The notes beneath the pieces are model-generated. The model was not told the origin of the DNA. It saw nothing but the letters and a program-made list of their open reading frames with translations, and did no database searches. The translations under genes and the position numbers were made by a program. This document shows, piece after piece, positions 37,615-47,050 of a DNA stretch of 64,000 bases. This DNA is from an uncultured Porphyromonadaceae bacterium (GTDB lineage Bacteria > Bacteroidota > Bacteroidia > Bacteroidales > Muribaculaceae). The DNA lies in the NCBI GenBank assembly GCA_900540205.1, contig UQER01000007.1:41739-105738 (forward strand), given 5' to 3'. Every line of letters begins with the position of its first letter. Position 1 is the stretch's first letter.

Positions 37615-39692
37615 TGCTTCCGGTGGTTAAGGTTTCATATAAAGCCGCGATAAAGCAGAACTGTCGTTGGGTCACAATATTGGCAGTCCTGTTTGTATCC
37701 GCCTTTTCCGGCGGATGGAAAGGCCATGCGCAGATTAATGCCGAGCAGATGCTGCGCGTGGGTCAGAATGCATTGTATTTCGATGATTACATGGTGTCCA
37801 TCCAGTATTTCAATCAGGCAATCATGGCAAAGCCATATCTGGCACAGCCATATTTCATGCGTGCCATTGCCAAATTGAATCTGGAGGATTATCTGGGAGC
37901 GGAAGAGGATGCCTCGGCTGCGATTGAGAGGAATCCCTTCATCGTGGATGCCTATGAGGTGCGTGGTGTGGCCCGTCAGAACCGCGGGCGGCTGGCAGAG
38001 GCTGTGGAGGATTATAACAGCGCTTTGAAACTGCTGCCACGCAACCGCCAGTTGCTGTTCAACAAGGCTCTTGCCCAACAGGACCTGGGACAACGCGACA
38101 GTGCTGTCGTGACATTTGACGCCCTGCTTACTGCATTTCCCAATTTCGATAACGGTTATGTGGGGCGTGCACGTCTGTTTCTGCAGCAGGGCGACAGCGT
38201 TGCCGCTAAAAAAGATATAGACCATGCGCTTTCGCTGAACCGGAATCTGGCGAACGCCTATCTGCTGCGTGCCGACATGGCCATTCACGGGCCGCGTAAT
38301 TATGCAGATGCACTTACCGATCTGGATGAAGCCATAAAATTGCTTCCGCGCGAGGCCGGACTCTATGTCAACCGTGCGTTCCTGCGCTATAATCTCGATG
38401 ATTATTTCGGTGCGATGGCGGATTATGACTATGCCGTGCAGCTCGACCCTATAAATGCGGCTGCGATATATAACCGCGGTTTGCTCCGTATGGAGGTGCG
38501 TGACAATGATAATGCCATCAAGGACTTTACGGCGGCTCTTGACCTGGATGCTGATGATTACCGCTCGCTCTATAACAGGGCATACCTCTATTCCGAAAAG
38601 CGGGATATCCCGCATGCCATGGCTGATGTGAACCGCCTGATAGAGCGTTTCCCGGATTTGCCAGAAGCTCTGTATATGCGCAGCAACCTGCATCGCATGA
38701 ACGGCGACATGCGTTCGGCCGAACGCGATTACAACAAGGCGCTGGCCATGTCGAAAAATCTCCAAGGTCCGGATATCAGGTCACAACAGATTTCGGGCGC
38801 AGGAAGTGCGGCGGATGGAAAGACCGACGGAGGAGCGGACAGCAGCTCCGAAAAGGAAACTGAACTAACACCGGAAGCAGTGGCCAAACGGTTCTCGGCG
38901 TTGCGCACAGTTGAGCCGGATCTCAGCCTGGACGGCGACTATAACAACAAGAATATACGCGGAAAGGTACAGAACCGGTCGGTTCGCATAGAGCTTGAGC
39001 CGATGTTTGAGCTGACCTATTATACCGCACCCACCGAGTTGCAGCCGTCTGCCTATTATATCAAGGAGATTGATGATGTGAATGCCACTCGGGCATTGCG
39101 CTACATGGTGCAGCTTTCAAACAATAACCCTACCCTGAATGACGAGGATTTGATACAACGTCACTTCCAGTCCATTGATTATTACAATTCCTATCTTGCC
39201 ACTCATGAGCCACGTGCCATCGATTTCTTTGCGAGGGCAATGGATTTTGCCGTGCTGCGCAATTATGCTGCAGCTGTGACGGATCTTAACAAGGCCATAG
39301 AGCTTACGCCCGATTTTGCATTGGGGTATTTTGAGCGGGCAGTGGCACGCTACAAGGCATTGCAGGCGGGGAATGCCCTTGACGGGCCGGCACGTGTGGC
39401 TGAACTGAGGGCCATCATGGCCGACCTCGACAAGGCTATAAGTCTGTCACCACGCATGGCGTTTGCTTATTTCAACAAAGGCAATCTTCTGGCAGAAACG
39501 GGCGACCTGACCTCTGCCCTGCTTGCCTACAACAAGGCCATAGAACTGAAACCCGATCTGGGCGAAGCCTATTATAACCGGGGGTATGTCTATTTCCATC
39601 TCGGAGATCATGACCGCGGTGTGGAGAATCTCTCCAAAGCCGGCGAACTTGGTGTTGTGCCGTCCTATAATCTGCTTAAACGAATGAATTGA
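37614..39692 (+). CDS. Exported tetratricopeptide-repeat protein
   Basis: The 692-residue protein has an N-terminal signal segment (ILAVLFVSAFSGGWKGHAQ) followed by at least ten TPR units (for example AYLLRADMAIHGPRNYADALTDLDEAIKLLP, GLYVNRAFLRYNLDDYFGAMADYDYAVQLDP). A charged, low-complexity spacer around 390-410 separates them from a second region with more TPRs at the C terminus. Such proteins are periplasmic scaffolds; no partner is obvious. It begins at ATG 37614, overlapping the lepA stop by one base, so it is translationally coupled to lepA. Confidence 0.85.
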   Translation: MLPVVKVSYKAAIKQNCRWVTILAVLFVSAFSGGWKGHAQINAEQMLRVGQNALYFDDYMVSIQYFNQAIMAKPYLAQPYFMRAIAKLNLEDYLGAEEDASAAIERNPFIVDAYEVRGVARQNRGRLAEAVEDYNSALKLLPRNRQLLFNKALAQQDLGQRDSAVVTFDALLTAFPNFDNGYVGRARLFLQQGDSVAAKKDIDHALSLNRNLANAYLLRADMAIHGPRNYADALTDLDEAIKLLPREAGLYVNRAFLRYNLDDYFGAMADYDYAVQLDPINAAAIYNRGLLRMEVRDNDNAIKDFTAALDLDADDYRSLYNRAYLYSEKRDIPHAMADVNRLIERFPDLPEALYMRSNLHRMNGDMRSAERDYNKALAMSKNLQGPDIRSQQISGAGSAADGKTDGGADSSSEKETELTPEAVAKRFSALRTVEPDLSLDGDYNNKNIRGKVQNRSVRIELEPMFELTYYTAPTELQPSAYYIKEIDDVNATRALRYMVQLSNNNPTLNDEDLIQRHFQSIDYYNSYLATHEPRAIDFFARAMDFAVLRNYAAAVTDLNKAIELTPDFALGYFERAVARYKALQAGNALDGPARVAELRAIMADLDKAISLSPRMAFAYFNKGNLLAETGDLTSALLAYNKAIELKPDLGEAYYNRGYVYFHLGDHDRGVENLSKAGELGVVPSYNLLKRMN

Positions 39693-39715
39693 CCTAACAA
39701 ATAAACAAAAATTAT

Positions 39716-41248
39716 ATGGAACTCAATGCATCTGACATGAAAACACTGGAAGCCCGCGGCATTACGACGGCCGAACTGGAAAGACAACTGAAATGTTTTT
39801 CCACAGGTTTCCCTTATCTCAAATTGGTTGACTCCGCACGTCCAGCCAACGGTATAACCGTTCTGACCACGGAAGAACAGTCAGCAACCGTTGACCGTTG
39901 GAAACAATATCTGGCGGATGGCGGTGATGTATGCAAGTTCGTCCCTGCCTCAGGCGCGGCCTCACGTATGTTCAAGGCGCTGTTCTCCTTCGTAGATGGT
40001 GAAGAGATGCATCCTGCCGCAGGTTCGCCCGTGGCGGAAGTCGTTGAAAACATACACAAGATGGCGTTCTATCCTGAGCTGAACGCGGTTGTGATGCAGC
40101 GCTTCGGTGCCGATGTTGACACCCTGCTGGCCCAGGGACGTGAAAAGGATGTGATTGGTTCCATTATATTGCCGGAAGGCCTGAACTACGGCAATCTGCC
40201 AAAGGGGTTGCTGACATTCCATCGCGCCGCCGGTGACACAACACGCACTCCGCTTGAAGAGCAGATTGTGGAAGGCGCGCAGTCAGCATGTCAGGCCAAT
40301 GGAAAAGTAAACTTGCACCTTACAGTATCGCCTGCACATAGGGCTGCTTTTGAGAAGAAGGTTGCCTCCGTAGTGCCTGAAGTCGAGAAGAATCTCGGCG
40401 TTAAAATCAATGTATCGCTGAGTGAGCAGCTTCCCTCCACCGATACGATAGCTGCCAATCCTGACGGCACTCCGTTCCGCGACGAGAACGGCCAGCTCCT
40501 CTTCCGTCCGGGCGGTCACGGTGCGTTGATTCGCAATCTGAACGATATAGATGCTCAGGTGGTGTTCATCAAGAACATCGACAATGTGGTCCCGGATTCC
40601 TTGCGCGAGCCGACTGTTCATTACAAGCAGGTTATCGCCGGTTATCTGATTGAGCTGCACGACAAGGTGGCCGAGTATATCCGCCTCATTGATAACCGTA
40701 CATACGATGAAGACGTTCTCCGGGAAATTTGCACATTCCTGCGCAATGCATTCTCGTTCGATGCTCCTGAGCTTCACAATCTGTCGGGCGAGGATCTTGC
40801 AACCTACCTGCGTGTGAAACTCAACCGGCCCATGCGTGTGTGCGGAATGGTAAAGAACGAGGGTGAGCCCGGTGGCGGTCCGTTCATCGCATATAATGCT
40901 GACGGGTCGCAGTCGTTGCAGATTCTGGAGAGTACACAGATTGACATTAAGGACGAGGCAAGTGTGGCAATGGTGTCAAAAGCCACACATTTCAATCCGG
41001 TTGATCTGGTCTGCTATATCACCGACCTTCAGGGCCATCATTTCAATCTTCCCGAACATGTAGATCCCGCTACCGGATTCATCTCCTCGAAATCGCTTCA
41101 CGGAAAGAATCTGCAGGCGCTTGAATTGCCCGGTCTGTGGAACGGTGCCATGAGTGATTGGCTCACAGCGTTCGTCGAGGTGCCGATTGAGACTTTCAAT
41201 CCCGTAAAGACGGTGAACGATCTTCTTCGTCCTCAGCATCAGGGCTGA
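39716..41248 (+). CDS. DUF4301 family protein
   Basis: The 510-residue cytoplasmic protein belongs to the Bacteroidota DUF4301 family: MKTLEARGITTAELERQL at the start, FSTGFPYLKL, and FVPASGAASRMFKALF with a Gly/Ser-rich loop. The fold and the DLSEHS-like metal or sugar sites are not established; some resemblance of the early loop to nucleotidyltransferase-type loops is only a guess. It lies 23 nt after the TPR gene and is followed by a very strong bidirectional terminator. Confidence 0.85.
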   Translation: MELNASDMKTLEARGITTAELERQLKCFSTGFPYLKLVDSARPANGITVLTTEEQSATVDRWKQYLADGGDVCKFVPASGAASRMFKALFSFVDGEEMHPAAGSPVAEVVENIHKMAFYPELNAVVMQRFGADVDTLLAQGREKDVIGSIILPEGLNYGNLPKGLLTFHRAAGDTTRTPLEEQIVEGAQSACQANGKVNLHLTVSPAHRAAFEKKVASVVPEVEKNLGVKINVSLSEQLPSTDTIAANPDGTPFRDENGQLLFRPGGHGALIRNLNDIDAQVVFIKNIDNVVPDSLREPTVHYKQVIAGYLIELHDKVAEYIRLIDNRTYDEDVLREICTFLRNAFSFDAPELHNLSGEDLATYLRVKLNRPMRVCGMVKNEGEPGGGPFIAYNADGSQSLQILESTQIDIKDEASVAMVSKATHFNPVDLVCYITDLQGHHFNLPEHVDPATGFISSKSLHGKNLQALELPGLWNGAMSDWLTAFVEVPIETFNPVKTVNDLLRPQHQG

Positions 41249-41286
41249 CCCTCCCCTTCTCCTATAAATCACTTTAATCACTACGT

Positions 41287-41311
41287 GTAGGGACATCGCT
41301 TTGCGATGTGG
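41287..41311 (+). repeat. REP-like GTAG palindrome, copy 2
   Basis: GTAG at 41287-41290, then GG, ACATCGC, loop TTT, GCGATGT. It has the same head and geometry as the copies at 18005 and 49724, with a different but compensated stem. Confidence 0.6.
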
Positions 41312-41330
41312 AATTAAGGTTTACGACATT

Positions 41331-41374
41331 AACACCGGTGGCATGTGAGTCCTATCTCACATGCCACCGGTGTT
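41331..41374. terminator. Perfect 19-bp bidirectional terminator hairpin
   Basis: The arms at 41331-41349 and 41356-41374 are exact reverse complements around a 6-nt loop TCCTAT. The outer ends are AACACC and GGTGTT, so a T run appears on either strand. It separates the convergent DUF4301 gene and the minus-strand lipoprotein gene. Confidence 0.85.
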
Positions 41375-41402
41375 TTACACTATAAAAAAAGAATATGATA
41401 TC

Positions 41403-42254
41403 TTATTCAGTTGCGGATGCCGATGTCTTGGCCGCCTGCTGACGGGCAATCTCTATGGTACGGTTGAGTTTTTGACGCTGCACCTGATTGTCGCGCGCAC
41501 GAATCACGGCAGAACTGTAGCGGTAGGCATTGGCGATAGCTGCTGTCTGCGCAGCATTCAGCCGGATAGATTTTGTATTCTTGGCTCCGTTGAATATGAG
41601 TGTGCCTGTGGCAGATGGGTTGGCATTCATTGCCTGCATGGCTGTGAACCCGATAGTGTCGGACTGTTCGGGTGAGAAGGTTATTACCTCTCCCCCGCCG
41701 AGACGATAATTACTCTCTCCGTCGTATGGCACCGTCTGGGTTGTGACAGATTCAGATCCGGTTTTAAGTGTTACAGAAGTATGTTTTAGGTTGCCTGCCG
41801 GATTTACAGACGAAACGATATAGAACTGCCCGATCTCGTTCACACGGGCCTCAATGCCGGTGGTATTCATAAAATTGGGATTATATGCCTTGGCATCAAT
41901 CCAATATCCCTCTATCATGCCCGGTGTCTTTACCCATTTGAGAGCCGGTTTAAGCGCTGTGAGAGTGGAGGTGTCGGCGGCGTCCAGTGAATCGAGCTGT
42001 TGCAGCTGCAATACTGCTGTCTGTTCTATCACTTTCGGGCGTAGGGCCATTGACTCTCGCTGGATTCCCAACTCCGAAGGAAATGTTCTCTGCAGCGAGT
42101 CGAGCAGTGTCGTGGCCAAAGCGTAATCCTGTTGCTCGAACGCAGCATTGGCGTTGTCGAGCAGTTCGCGGGCCTGTGGGTTCTCCTGTTTGCCTCCGCA
42201 GGCACACATAAGGGCTACGAGGCATGAGCCTACGGGTAATAACCGTTTATTCAT
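41403..42254 (-). CDS. Putative lipoprotein of unknown function
   Basis: The 283-residue protein has a lipoprotein-like signal (LLPVGSCLVALMCACGG, probable lipid Cys at 19). A first part resembles a short TPR/helical segment (ARELLDNANAAFEQQDYALATTLLDSLQRTFP), followed by a beta-rich region and a Gln/Arg-rich C-terminal helix. I do not recognise a named family beyond Bacteroidales conserved proteins. It is the last gene of the mlaE-mlaF-relA run, 35 nt after relA, and ends at the strong terminator. Confidence 0.75.
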   Translation of the reverse strand: MNKRLLPVGSCLVALMCACGGKQENPQARELLDNANAAFEQQDYALATTLLDSLQRTFPSELGIQRESMALRPKVIEQTAVLQLQQLDSLDAADTSTLTALKPALKWVKTPGMIEGYWIDAKAYNPNFMNTTGIEARVNEIGQFYIVSSVNPAGNLKHTSVTLKTGSESVTTQTVPYDGESNYRLGGGEVITFSPEQSDTIGFTAMQAMNANPSATGTLIFNGAKNTKSIRLNAAQTAAIANAYRYSSAVIRARDNQVQRQKLNRTIEIARQQAAKTSASATE

Positions 42255-42289
42255 ATTGTTGTCAGTTTTGTTTGCTGAATGTCATTGGG

Positions 42290-44626
42290 TCAGTTTGTAC
42301 GTTGCACGTCCTTCACACCTTTTACGGTTGCAATCTTCTTTATAAGAGACGAAAGTGCGCGGTTGTCGTTGATGCCTATGGTGAGATGGCCTTGGAACAG
42401 CCCGTCGTGCGAATCAATGGCTATGTTGCGCAGCGTGGCGTTCTTCTCTTTTGAGATTATCGACGTGATGTTGGTCACGATTCCGATGTCATCCCGTCCG
42501 AGTACACGCAGTGTGACGGCGAACTGGCTGCCGATCTTGCCTGACCATCTGGTGTGAATCATTCGGTATGGATAGCGCTCGCGAATGTTGCGCGCGTTCG
42601 GACAGTCGGTGCGGTGAATCTTTATGACACCTTCGGCCGAAATGAATCCGAACACATCATCGCCGTATATGGGGTTGCAGCATTTGGCAAACCTGTAGTT
42701 CATCCCCTTGATGTCATTGCCGATTACGAGAACATCCTCCGATGCGGAGCCTGCTTTGGGTTCCGTATCGTCCGGTTGCTGATGCAGGCTGAACTCCTCG
42801 GCAGATACGCGCTTGGGATGGTCTGTGGCCTCATGCAGCTGCATGTCGAAAGCTGCGTAGCGCTCCGACACCACATTCACATCCAGCCGTTCGTTGGCTA
42901 TGTCGTTGAAAAAGTCGGTTGAGGTCTTGTAACCGAGCTTCTTTATGAGTTTGCTGAGAACGGCTTCATCAAGATCGATTTTCCTGTTCTTGAATCGGCG
43001 TTCCAGCATCTCGCGTCCGAGTTCGGCCGCACGGTTCTCCCGCTCTTTCAGTGCCTGACGGATTTTGCTCCTTGCCTTTGATGTGACAACGATGTTGAGC
43101 CAGTCCTGTTTTGGCGACTGCGCCGAGGAGGTGAGAATTTCCACCGTGTCGCCGCTATGCAGTTTGTAGGTGAGCTTCTCGTTTTTCCCGTTGACACGTC
43201 CGCCCACACAGATACAACCGAGCTTGGAGTGGATGTTGAATGCGAAGTCAAGAAGCGTGGCACCCGCCGGCAACCGGTACAGGTCACCTTTGGGGGTGAA
43301 CACGAACACCTCTTTGTCGTAGACATCCATCCTGAAATTACGCATCAGTTCCATCGGGCCCTGCTCGGCACTTTCCAGAATGTCGCGCACATTGTTCATC
43401 CATGCATCAAGGTCGCCTTCACTTTTGATGCCTTTGTAGCGCCAGTGCGCCGCCAGGCCTTTTTCGGCCACAAGATCCATGCGCCGGGTGCGTATCTGCA
43501 CTTCCACCCATTTTCCTTCAGGACCAGACACGGTGATGTGCAGGGATTCGTATCCGTTGGATTTGGGGATGGAAATCCAGTCCTTCATGCGCGAAGGGTT
43601 AGGCCGGTACATGTCGGTAATCACCGAATAGGCCATCCAGCAGTCGGTTTTCTCTTTTTCCAGCGGGGTGTCGATAATGATGCGGATTGCGAAGAGGTCG
43701 TAGATGTGGTCGATATCGTTTTTCTGTTTCTTCATCTTGTTCCAGATGGAGAAAATAGATTTGGTACGACCCTTTATATCGAATTTCAATCCGAGAGCCT
43801 CGAGTTTTTCCTTGATCGGACCTATGAAGGCTGCTATATATGCGTCGCGTGAGTTCTTACGCTCGTTCAGCTGGCGCGCAATGGAGGTGTAGGTCTCTCT
43901 GTCGGTATATTTAAGCGACATATCCTCCAGCTCGCTTTTTATGGCATACAGTCCGAGACGGTGAGCAAGTGCTGCATAGAGATAGTTGGCCTCGTATGCC
44001 ACGTCGCGCACGAGTTTCTCGTTGGGATGGTGGTTGATGACTTTCATAAGCATCAACCGGTCCACAATCATTATTATGATGACGCGGATGTCTTCGGCGA
44101 ACGCCATAAGCAGGCGGCGGAAATTTTCGCTCTCCACAGCCACCCCACGCTGGTAAAGTGTGGACACCTTAAGCAGCCCTCGCACCATTTTGGCAATATC
44201 CGCGCCCCATTTTGCCTCCACATCTGAAGGCGTGATGAATTCTGATTTGCAAAGCGGATATAACAGGACGGCCACAACCATGTTGCGGTCGGGGCTTATA
44301 CGTTCACACAGTGCATTGGCCGTCAGCAGGCTCCGGTAATAGTTGGAGTTGCCGAAGCGGTCCGTGCCGTAGGCTCCTGTCTCAACGCCCTTGGCTATAA
44401 TCGGGCGCAGATGTTTCAGGTCATTTTTTTCGGCAATCTCTTTTGTATTTCTCAGCAACAGCCGGAATGTTTCCTTTATTTTTATGCGTTCGTCGGACGG
44501 ATGCCCTTGTCTTGCCGCAGCACATTCATTGCCGGGCACCTGCGTGGGGGCTTGCGGTTCTGTTTGTAATTTGTTCATTTCATCTCTCATGTCAATGCCT
44601 TGAAATTCAATAATGATTATGTGCAA
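42290..44626 (-). CDS. relA: (p)ppGpp synthetase of RelA/SpoT family with inactive hydrolase domain
   Basis: The 778-residue protein has the long RSH order: HD-type hydrolase, synthetase, TGS, a zinc-finger-like region and ACT. The synthetase looks active (GRTKSIFSIWNKMKKQ, SRMKDWISIPKSNGYESLH, VEVQIRTRRMDLVAEKGLAAHW). The hydrolase is degenerate: the HD pair of ALLHDVVEDT reads LLYPLCKS at residues 121-128, and ADRLHNM reads VDRLMLM near 188-194. It should therefore make but not degrade (p)ppGpp, as RelA does, although it keeps RxKD in the synthetase. TGS (VFVFTPKGDLYRLPAGAT) and KCCNPIYGDDVFGF are intact. The exact start is uncertain (44626 or a later Met). Confidence 0.9.
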   Translation of the reverse strand: MHIIIIEFQGIDMRDEMNKLQTEPQAPTQVPGNECAAARQGHPSDERIKIKETFRLLLRNTKEIAEKNDLKHLRPIIAKGVETGAYGTDRFGNSNYYRSLLTANALCERISPDRNMVVAVLLYPLCKSEFITPSDVEAKWGADIAKMVRGLLKVSTLYQRGVAVESENFRRLLMAFAEDIRVIIIMIVDRLMLMKVINHHPNEKLVRDVAYEANYLYAALAHRLGLYAIKSELEDMSLKYTDRETYTSIARQLNERKNSRDAYIAAFIGPIKEKLEALGLKFDIKGRTKSIFSIWNKMKKQKNDIDHIYDLFAIRIIIDTPLEKEKTDCWMAYSVITDMYRPNPSRMKDWISIPKSNGYESLHITVSGPEGKWVEVQIRTRRMDLVAEKGLAAHWRYKGIKSEGDLDAWMNNVRDILESAEQGPMELMRNFRMDVYDKEVFVFTPKGDLYRLPAGATLLDFAFNIHSKLGCICVGGRVNGKNEKLTYKLHSGDTVEILTSSAQSPKQDWLNIVVTSKARSKIRQALKERENRAAELGREMLERRFKNRKIDLDEAVLSKLIKKLGYKTSTDFFNDIANERLDVNVVSERYAAFDMQLHEATDHPKRVSAEEFSLHQQPDDTEPKAGSASEDVLVIGNDIKGMNYRFAKCCNPIYGDDVFGFISAEGVIKIHRTDCPNARNIRERYPYRMIHTRWSGKIGSQFAVTLRVLGRDDIGIVTNITSIISKEKNATLRNIAIDSHDGLFQGHLTIGINDNRALSSLIKKIATVKGVKDVQRTN

Positions 44627-44668
44627 GGCAGGAGGCGCGCCAAATGTGCCCTTCTCAAAGAATCGGAA

Positions 44669-45451
44669 CTATCCTTTCGACGCCTTTTCGCCGTTGGCGA
44701 TTATGTAGTCTTTTACCTCCTGGAACAGACGGGTGGCGAATACGAAATCATTGAGCGCCTCGTTCGAGGTGGTGAAGATGCGTTCCTTGTCGCCTACCCA
44801 TTCCCGGTATCCCTTGTTAATGAATATGATATTTTCGCCGATACCCAGCACGGAGTTCATGTCGTGGGTGTTGATGATTGTTGTTATGTTATACTCGTGG
44901 GTGATGTCGTGGAGGAGTTCGTCGATCAGGATTGAAGTCTTGGGATCCAGTCCTGAGTTAGGCTCGTCGCAGAACAGATAGCGCGGATTGAGGGCGATGG
45001 CACGCGCTATGGCCACACGCTTCTGCATTCCGCCGGAAATTTCTGCGGGATATTTGTTCTCGGCACCTTTCAGGTTCACTCGTTCGAGGCAGAACCTGGC
45101 GCGGTCGAGCATTTCGCCACGCGACATTTTTGAGAACATTACCAGAGGGAACATCACATTGCCGAGCACAGTCTCGGAGTCGAAAAGCGCTGAACCTTGA
45201 AACAGCATACCTATCTCCTGGCGCAGCTGCTTCACCTGAGTGTCCGTCATTTTAAGGAAGTCGCGTCCGTCATAAAGGATTTCCCCCTCTTCAGGGCGCA
45301 CAAGTCCCACTATGGATTTCATGAGCACGGTTTTTCCCGAACCGCTCTGACCTATGATCAGATTGGTCTTGCCGGTATAGAACTTGGCGCTTACGTCGTG
45401 CAGAATCGTTTTGTCGTCGAACGATTTGGTGAGATTCTTGACTTCAATCAT
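44669..45451 (-). CDS. ABC transporter ATPase, MlaF type
   Basis: The 260-residue ATPase has Walker A GQSGSGKTVLMKS, signature ISGGMQKRVAIARAIA, Walker B LFCDEPNSGLDP and the H-loop in NTHDMNSV. It overlaps the permease gene upstream by 4 nt (ATGA). The pair forms the inner-membrane engine of an Mla-type phospholipid or lipid transport system. The MCE (MlaD) partner usually encoded with them is not in this cluster. Confidence 0.92.
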   Translation of the reverse strand: MIEVKNLTKSFDDKTILHDVSAKFYTGKTNLIIGQSGSGKTVLMKSIVGLVRPEEGEILYDGRDFLKMTDTQVKQLRQEIGMLFQGSALFDSETVLGNVMFPLVMFSKMSRGEMLDRARFCLERVNLKGAENKYPAEISGGMQKRVAIARAIALNPRYLFCDEPNSGLDPKTSILIDELLHDITHEYNITTIINTHDMNSVLGIGENIIFINKGYREWVGDKERIFTTSNEALNDFVFATRLFQEVKDYIIANGEKASKG

Positions 45452-46197
45452 TGCAACAGTAATTTAGTTAACACAACGTCGAACAACAGGATGAGGATGC
45501 TGCTTGACACCACAGCATTCGTACTGGCTTTGCCTACTTCAAGAGCCCCACCTTTCACGTAGTAACCGAAATATGAAGCAACCGAGGCGATGATGAAAGC
45601 AAAGAACAGGCTCTTGATCAGGCCGTACCACACGTACCATTCCTGGAAAAGCGCCTGGAGGCCGTAAACGTATTTTGAGACGCTGATGAGGTCTGTAAAC
45701 ACTCCAACGAACCAGCCGCCGATAAATGACGTTGCTATGCAGAAAATCACCAGGATAGGCATGAATGCCACGAAAGCTACGATTTTGGGAAGCACCAGAT
45801 AATTTGTGGAATTGACGCCCATGATTTCAAGTGCGTCAATCTGTTCGGTCACTCTCATGGTGCCTATTTCAGATGCGATGTTTGATCCCACTTTGCCGGC
45901 AAGAATCAGACAGAGAATGGAGTTGGAGAATTCAAGCAGCACGATGTCGCGGGTGGCTAAACCAACCGAATAGGCCGGAATCAGCGGCGACGATACGTTG
46001 AGCTGCATCTGGATGGTGATTACTGCGCCGATAAAAAGGGAGATTACGATGACCAGAGGTATCGAGTCTACGCCCAGCTTGATAATTTCCTGCACTGTGC
46101 GTCGGCCGAAAATCGACCATTTGTCGGGCAGCGAAAATGCCCGTTTCATGAAAAGGGTATATTGTCCGAGCTGTTCAAGCGATTTCAGTAGTACCAT
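45448..46197 (-). CDS. ABC transporter permease, MlaE family
   Basis: The 249-residue permease has five or six membrane segments and MlaE signatures: LISLFIGAVITIQMQ-like SLFIGAVITIQMQLN, GKVGSNIASEIGTMRVTEQIDALEIMGVNSTNYLVLPKI, and SYFGYYVKGGALEVGKASTNAVVSS. It is the first gene of the minus-strand run mlaE-mlaF-relA-lipoprotein. Confidence 0.93.
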   Translation of the reverse strand: MVLLKSLEQLGQYTLFMKRAFSLPDKWSIFGRRTVQEIIKLGVDSIPLVIVISLFIGAVITIQMQLNVSSPLIPAYSVGLATRDIVLLEFSNSILCLILAGKVGSNIASEIGTMRVTEQIDALEIMGVNSTNYLVLPKIVAFVAFMPILVIFCIATSFIGGWFVGVFTDLISVSKYVYGLQALFQEWYVWYGLIKSLFFAFIIASVASYFGYYVKGGALEVGKASTNAVVSSSILILLFDVVLTKLLLQ

Positions 46198-46270
46198 AAT
46201 GATGCATTAGTTATGGAATGGCTGTAAATTAGGAAGTAAGAAATGCAGGAAACCTAAGCATTCTTTTTGC

Positions 46271-46311
46271 GTCAGACAGTTCTGACGGTTCATTGCCACA
46301 TACAAAGTTAC
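46271..46311 (-). promoter_or_regulatory. Predicted mlaE promoter element and 5'-end hairpin
   Basis: TAACTTTG (minus) at 46304-46311 predicts a start near 46297. CGTCAGA pairs with TCTGACG between 46288 and 46271 with a 4-nt loop, opening the leader about 9 nt later. Confidence 0.55.
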
Positions 46312-46339
46312 CGATTTTTTTAGAAAAAACACTTTCCCA

Positions 46340-46372
46340 TGGCAATGGGTTGGGGGATTTTTCGTAATTTCG
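46340..46372 (+). promoter_or_regulatory. Probable promoter of udk
   Basis: TTG at 46340-46342 and TAATTTCG at 46365-46372 (one mismatch to TAnnTTTG) are 22 bp apart. It is divergent from the mlaE promoter. Confidence 0.45.
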
Positions 46373-46404
46373 TGCAACTAAACATCCAAAAGCGCCAAAT
46401 TCAT

Positions 46405-47031
46405 ATGCTTATAATAGGTATCGCAGGTGGCACCGGCTCCGGGAAGACCACAGTAGTGAAAAAAATCTTGGCTTCGCTCCCGCAGGGCGAAGTTACGGTA
46501 ATCCCACAGGATTCGTATTATAAAGATTTGTCGCATATCCCTCAGCAGGAAAGAAACAAAATCAACTTTGATGAACCCGATGCCATAGAATGGCCGCTGC
46601 TGGTGGATCACCTGAAGAAACTGCAGGCCGGTGAGTCTGTGGAGATGCCCACCTATTCCTATCTGACCTGTACGCGTCAGGAGGAGACCGTGCATGTCGA
46701 ACCGTGTGATGTGGTGATAGTCGAGGGCATCCTTGTCCTGACAGATCCGGTGCTTCGCAATATGATGGATGTGAAATGCTTTGTGGATGCCGATTCCGAC
46801 GACCGTTTGATCCGCGTTATCGCACGCGATTGCATTGAGCGCGGACGTACTCCACAAATGGTGATAGACCGTTATCAGGATGTGCTGAAGCCGATGCATA
46901 GCATGTATATAGAGCCGTCAAAACGTTTTGCCGACCTGATTATTCCGCAGGGTGGCACGAATGCGGTGGCTATCGGGCTGCTGACCGACTTCATTTACGG
47001 GCGTCTCCGTAATAACACTTGTCTTAAATGA
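46405..47031 (+). CDS. udk: Uridine kinase
   Basis: Udk phosphorylates uridine and cytidine to UMP and CMP in pyrimidine salvage. The 208-residue protein has the P-loop GIAGGTGSGKTT (about residues 5-16), QDSYYKDL, NFDEPDAIEWPLL, and the lid/base segment RLIRVIARDCIERGR. ATG 46405 gives the standard N terminus; a longer frame upstream would cross the predicted promoter. lptB follows after 19 nt. Confidence 0.95.
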   Translation: MLIIGIAGGTGSGKTTVVKKILASLPQGEVTVIPQDSYYKDLSHIPQQERNKINFDEPDAIEWPLLVDHLKKLQAGESVEMPTYSYLTCTRQEETVHVEPCDVVIVEGILVLTDPVLRNMMDVKCFVDADSDDRLIRVIARDCIERGRTPQMVIDRYQDVLKPMHSMYIEPSKRFADLIIPQGGTNAVAIGLLTDFIYGRLRNNTCLK

Positions 47032-47050
47032 TTGAATTTTCTGTAGCAGG

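Noticed and set aside
37635..38765. Minus-strand open frame of about 375 codons
   Set aside because: It mirrors the TPR gene; periodic repeats on the other strand produce long open frames.
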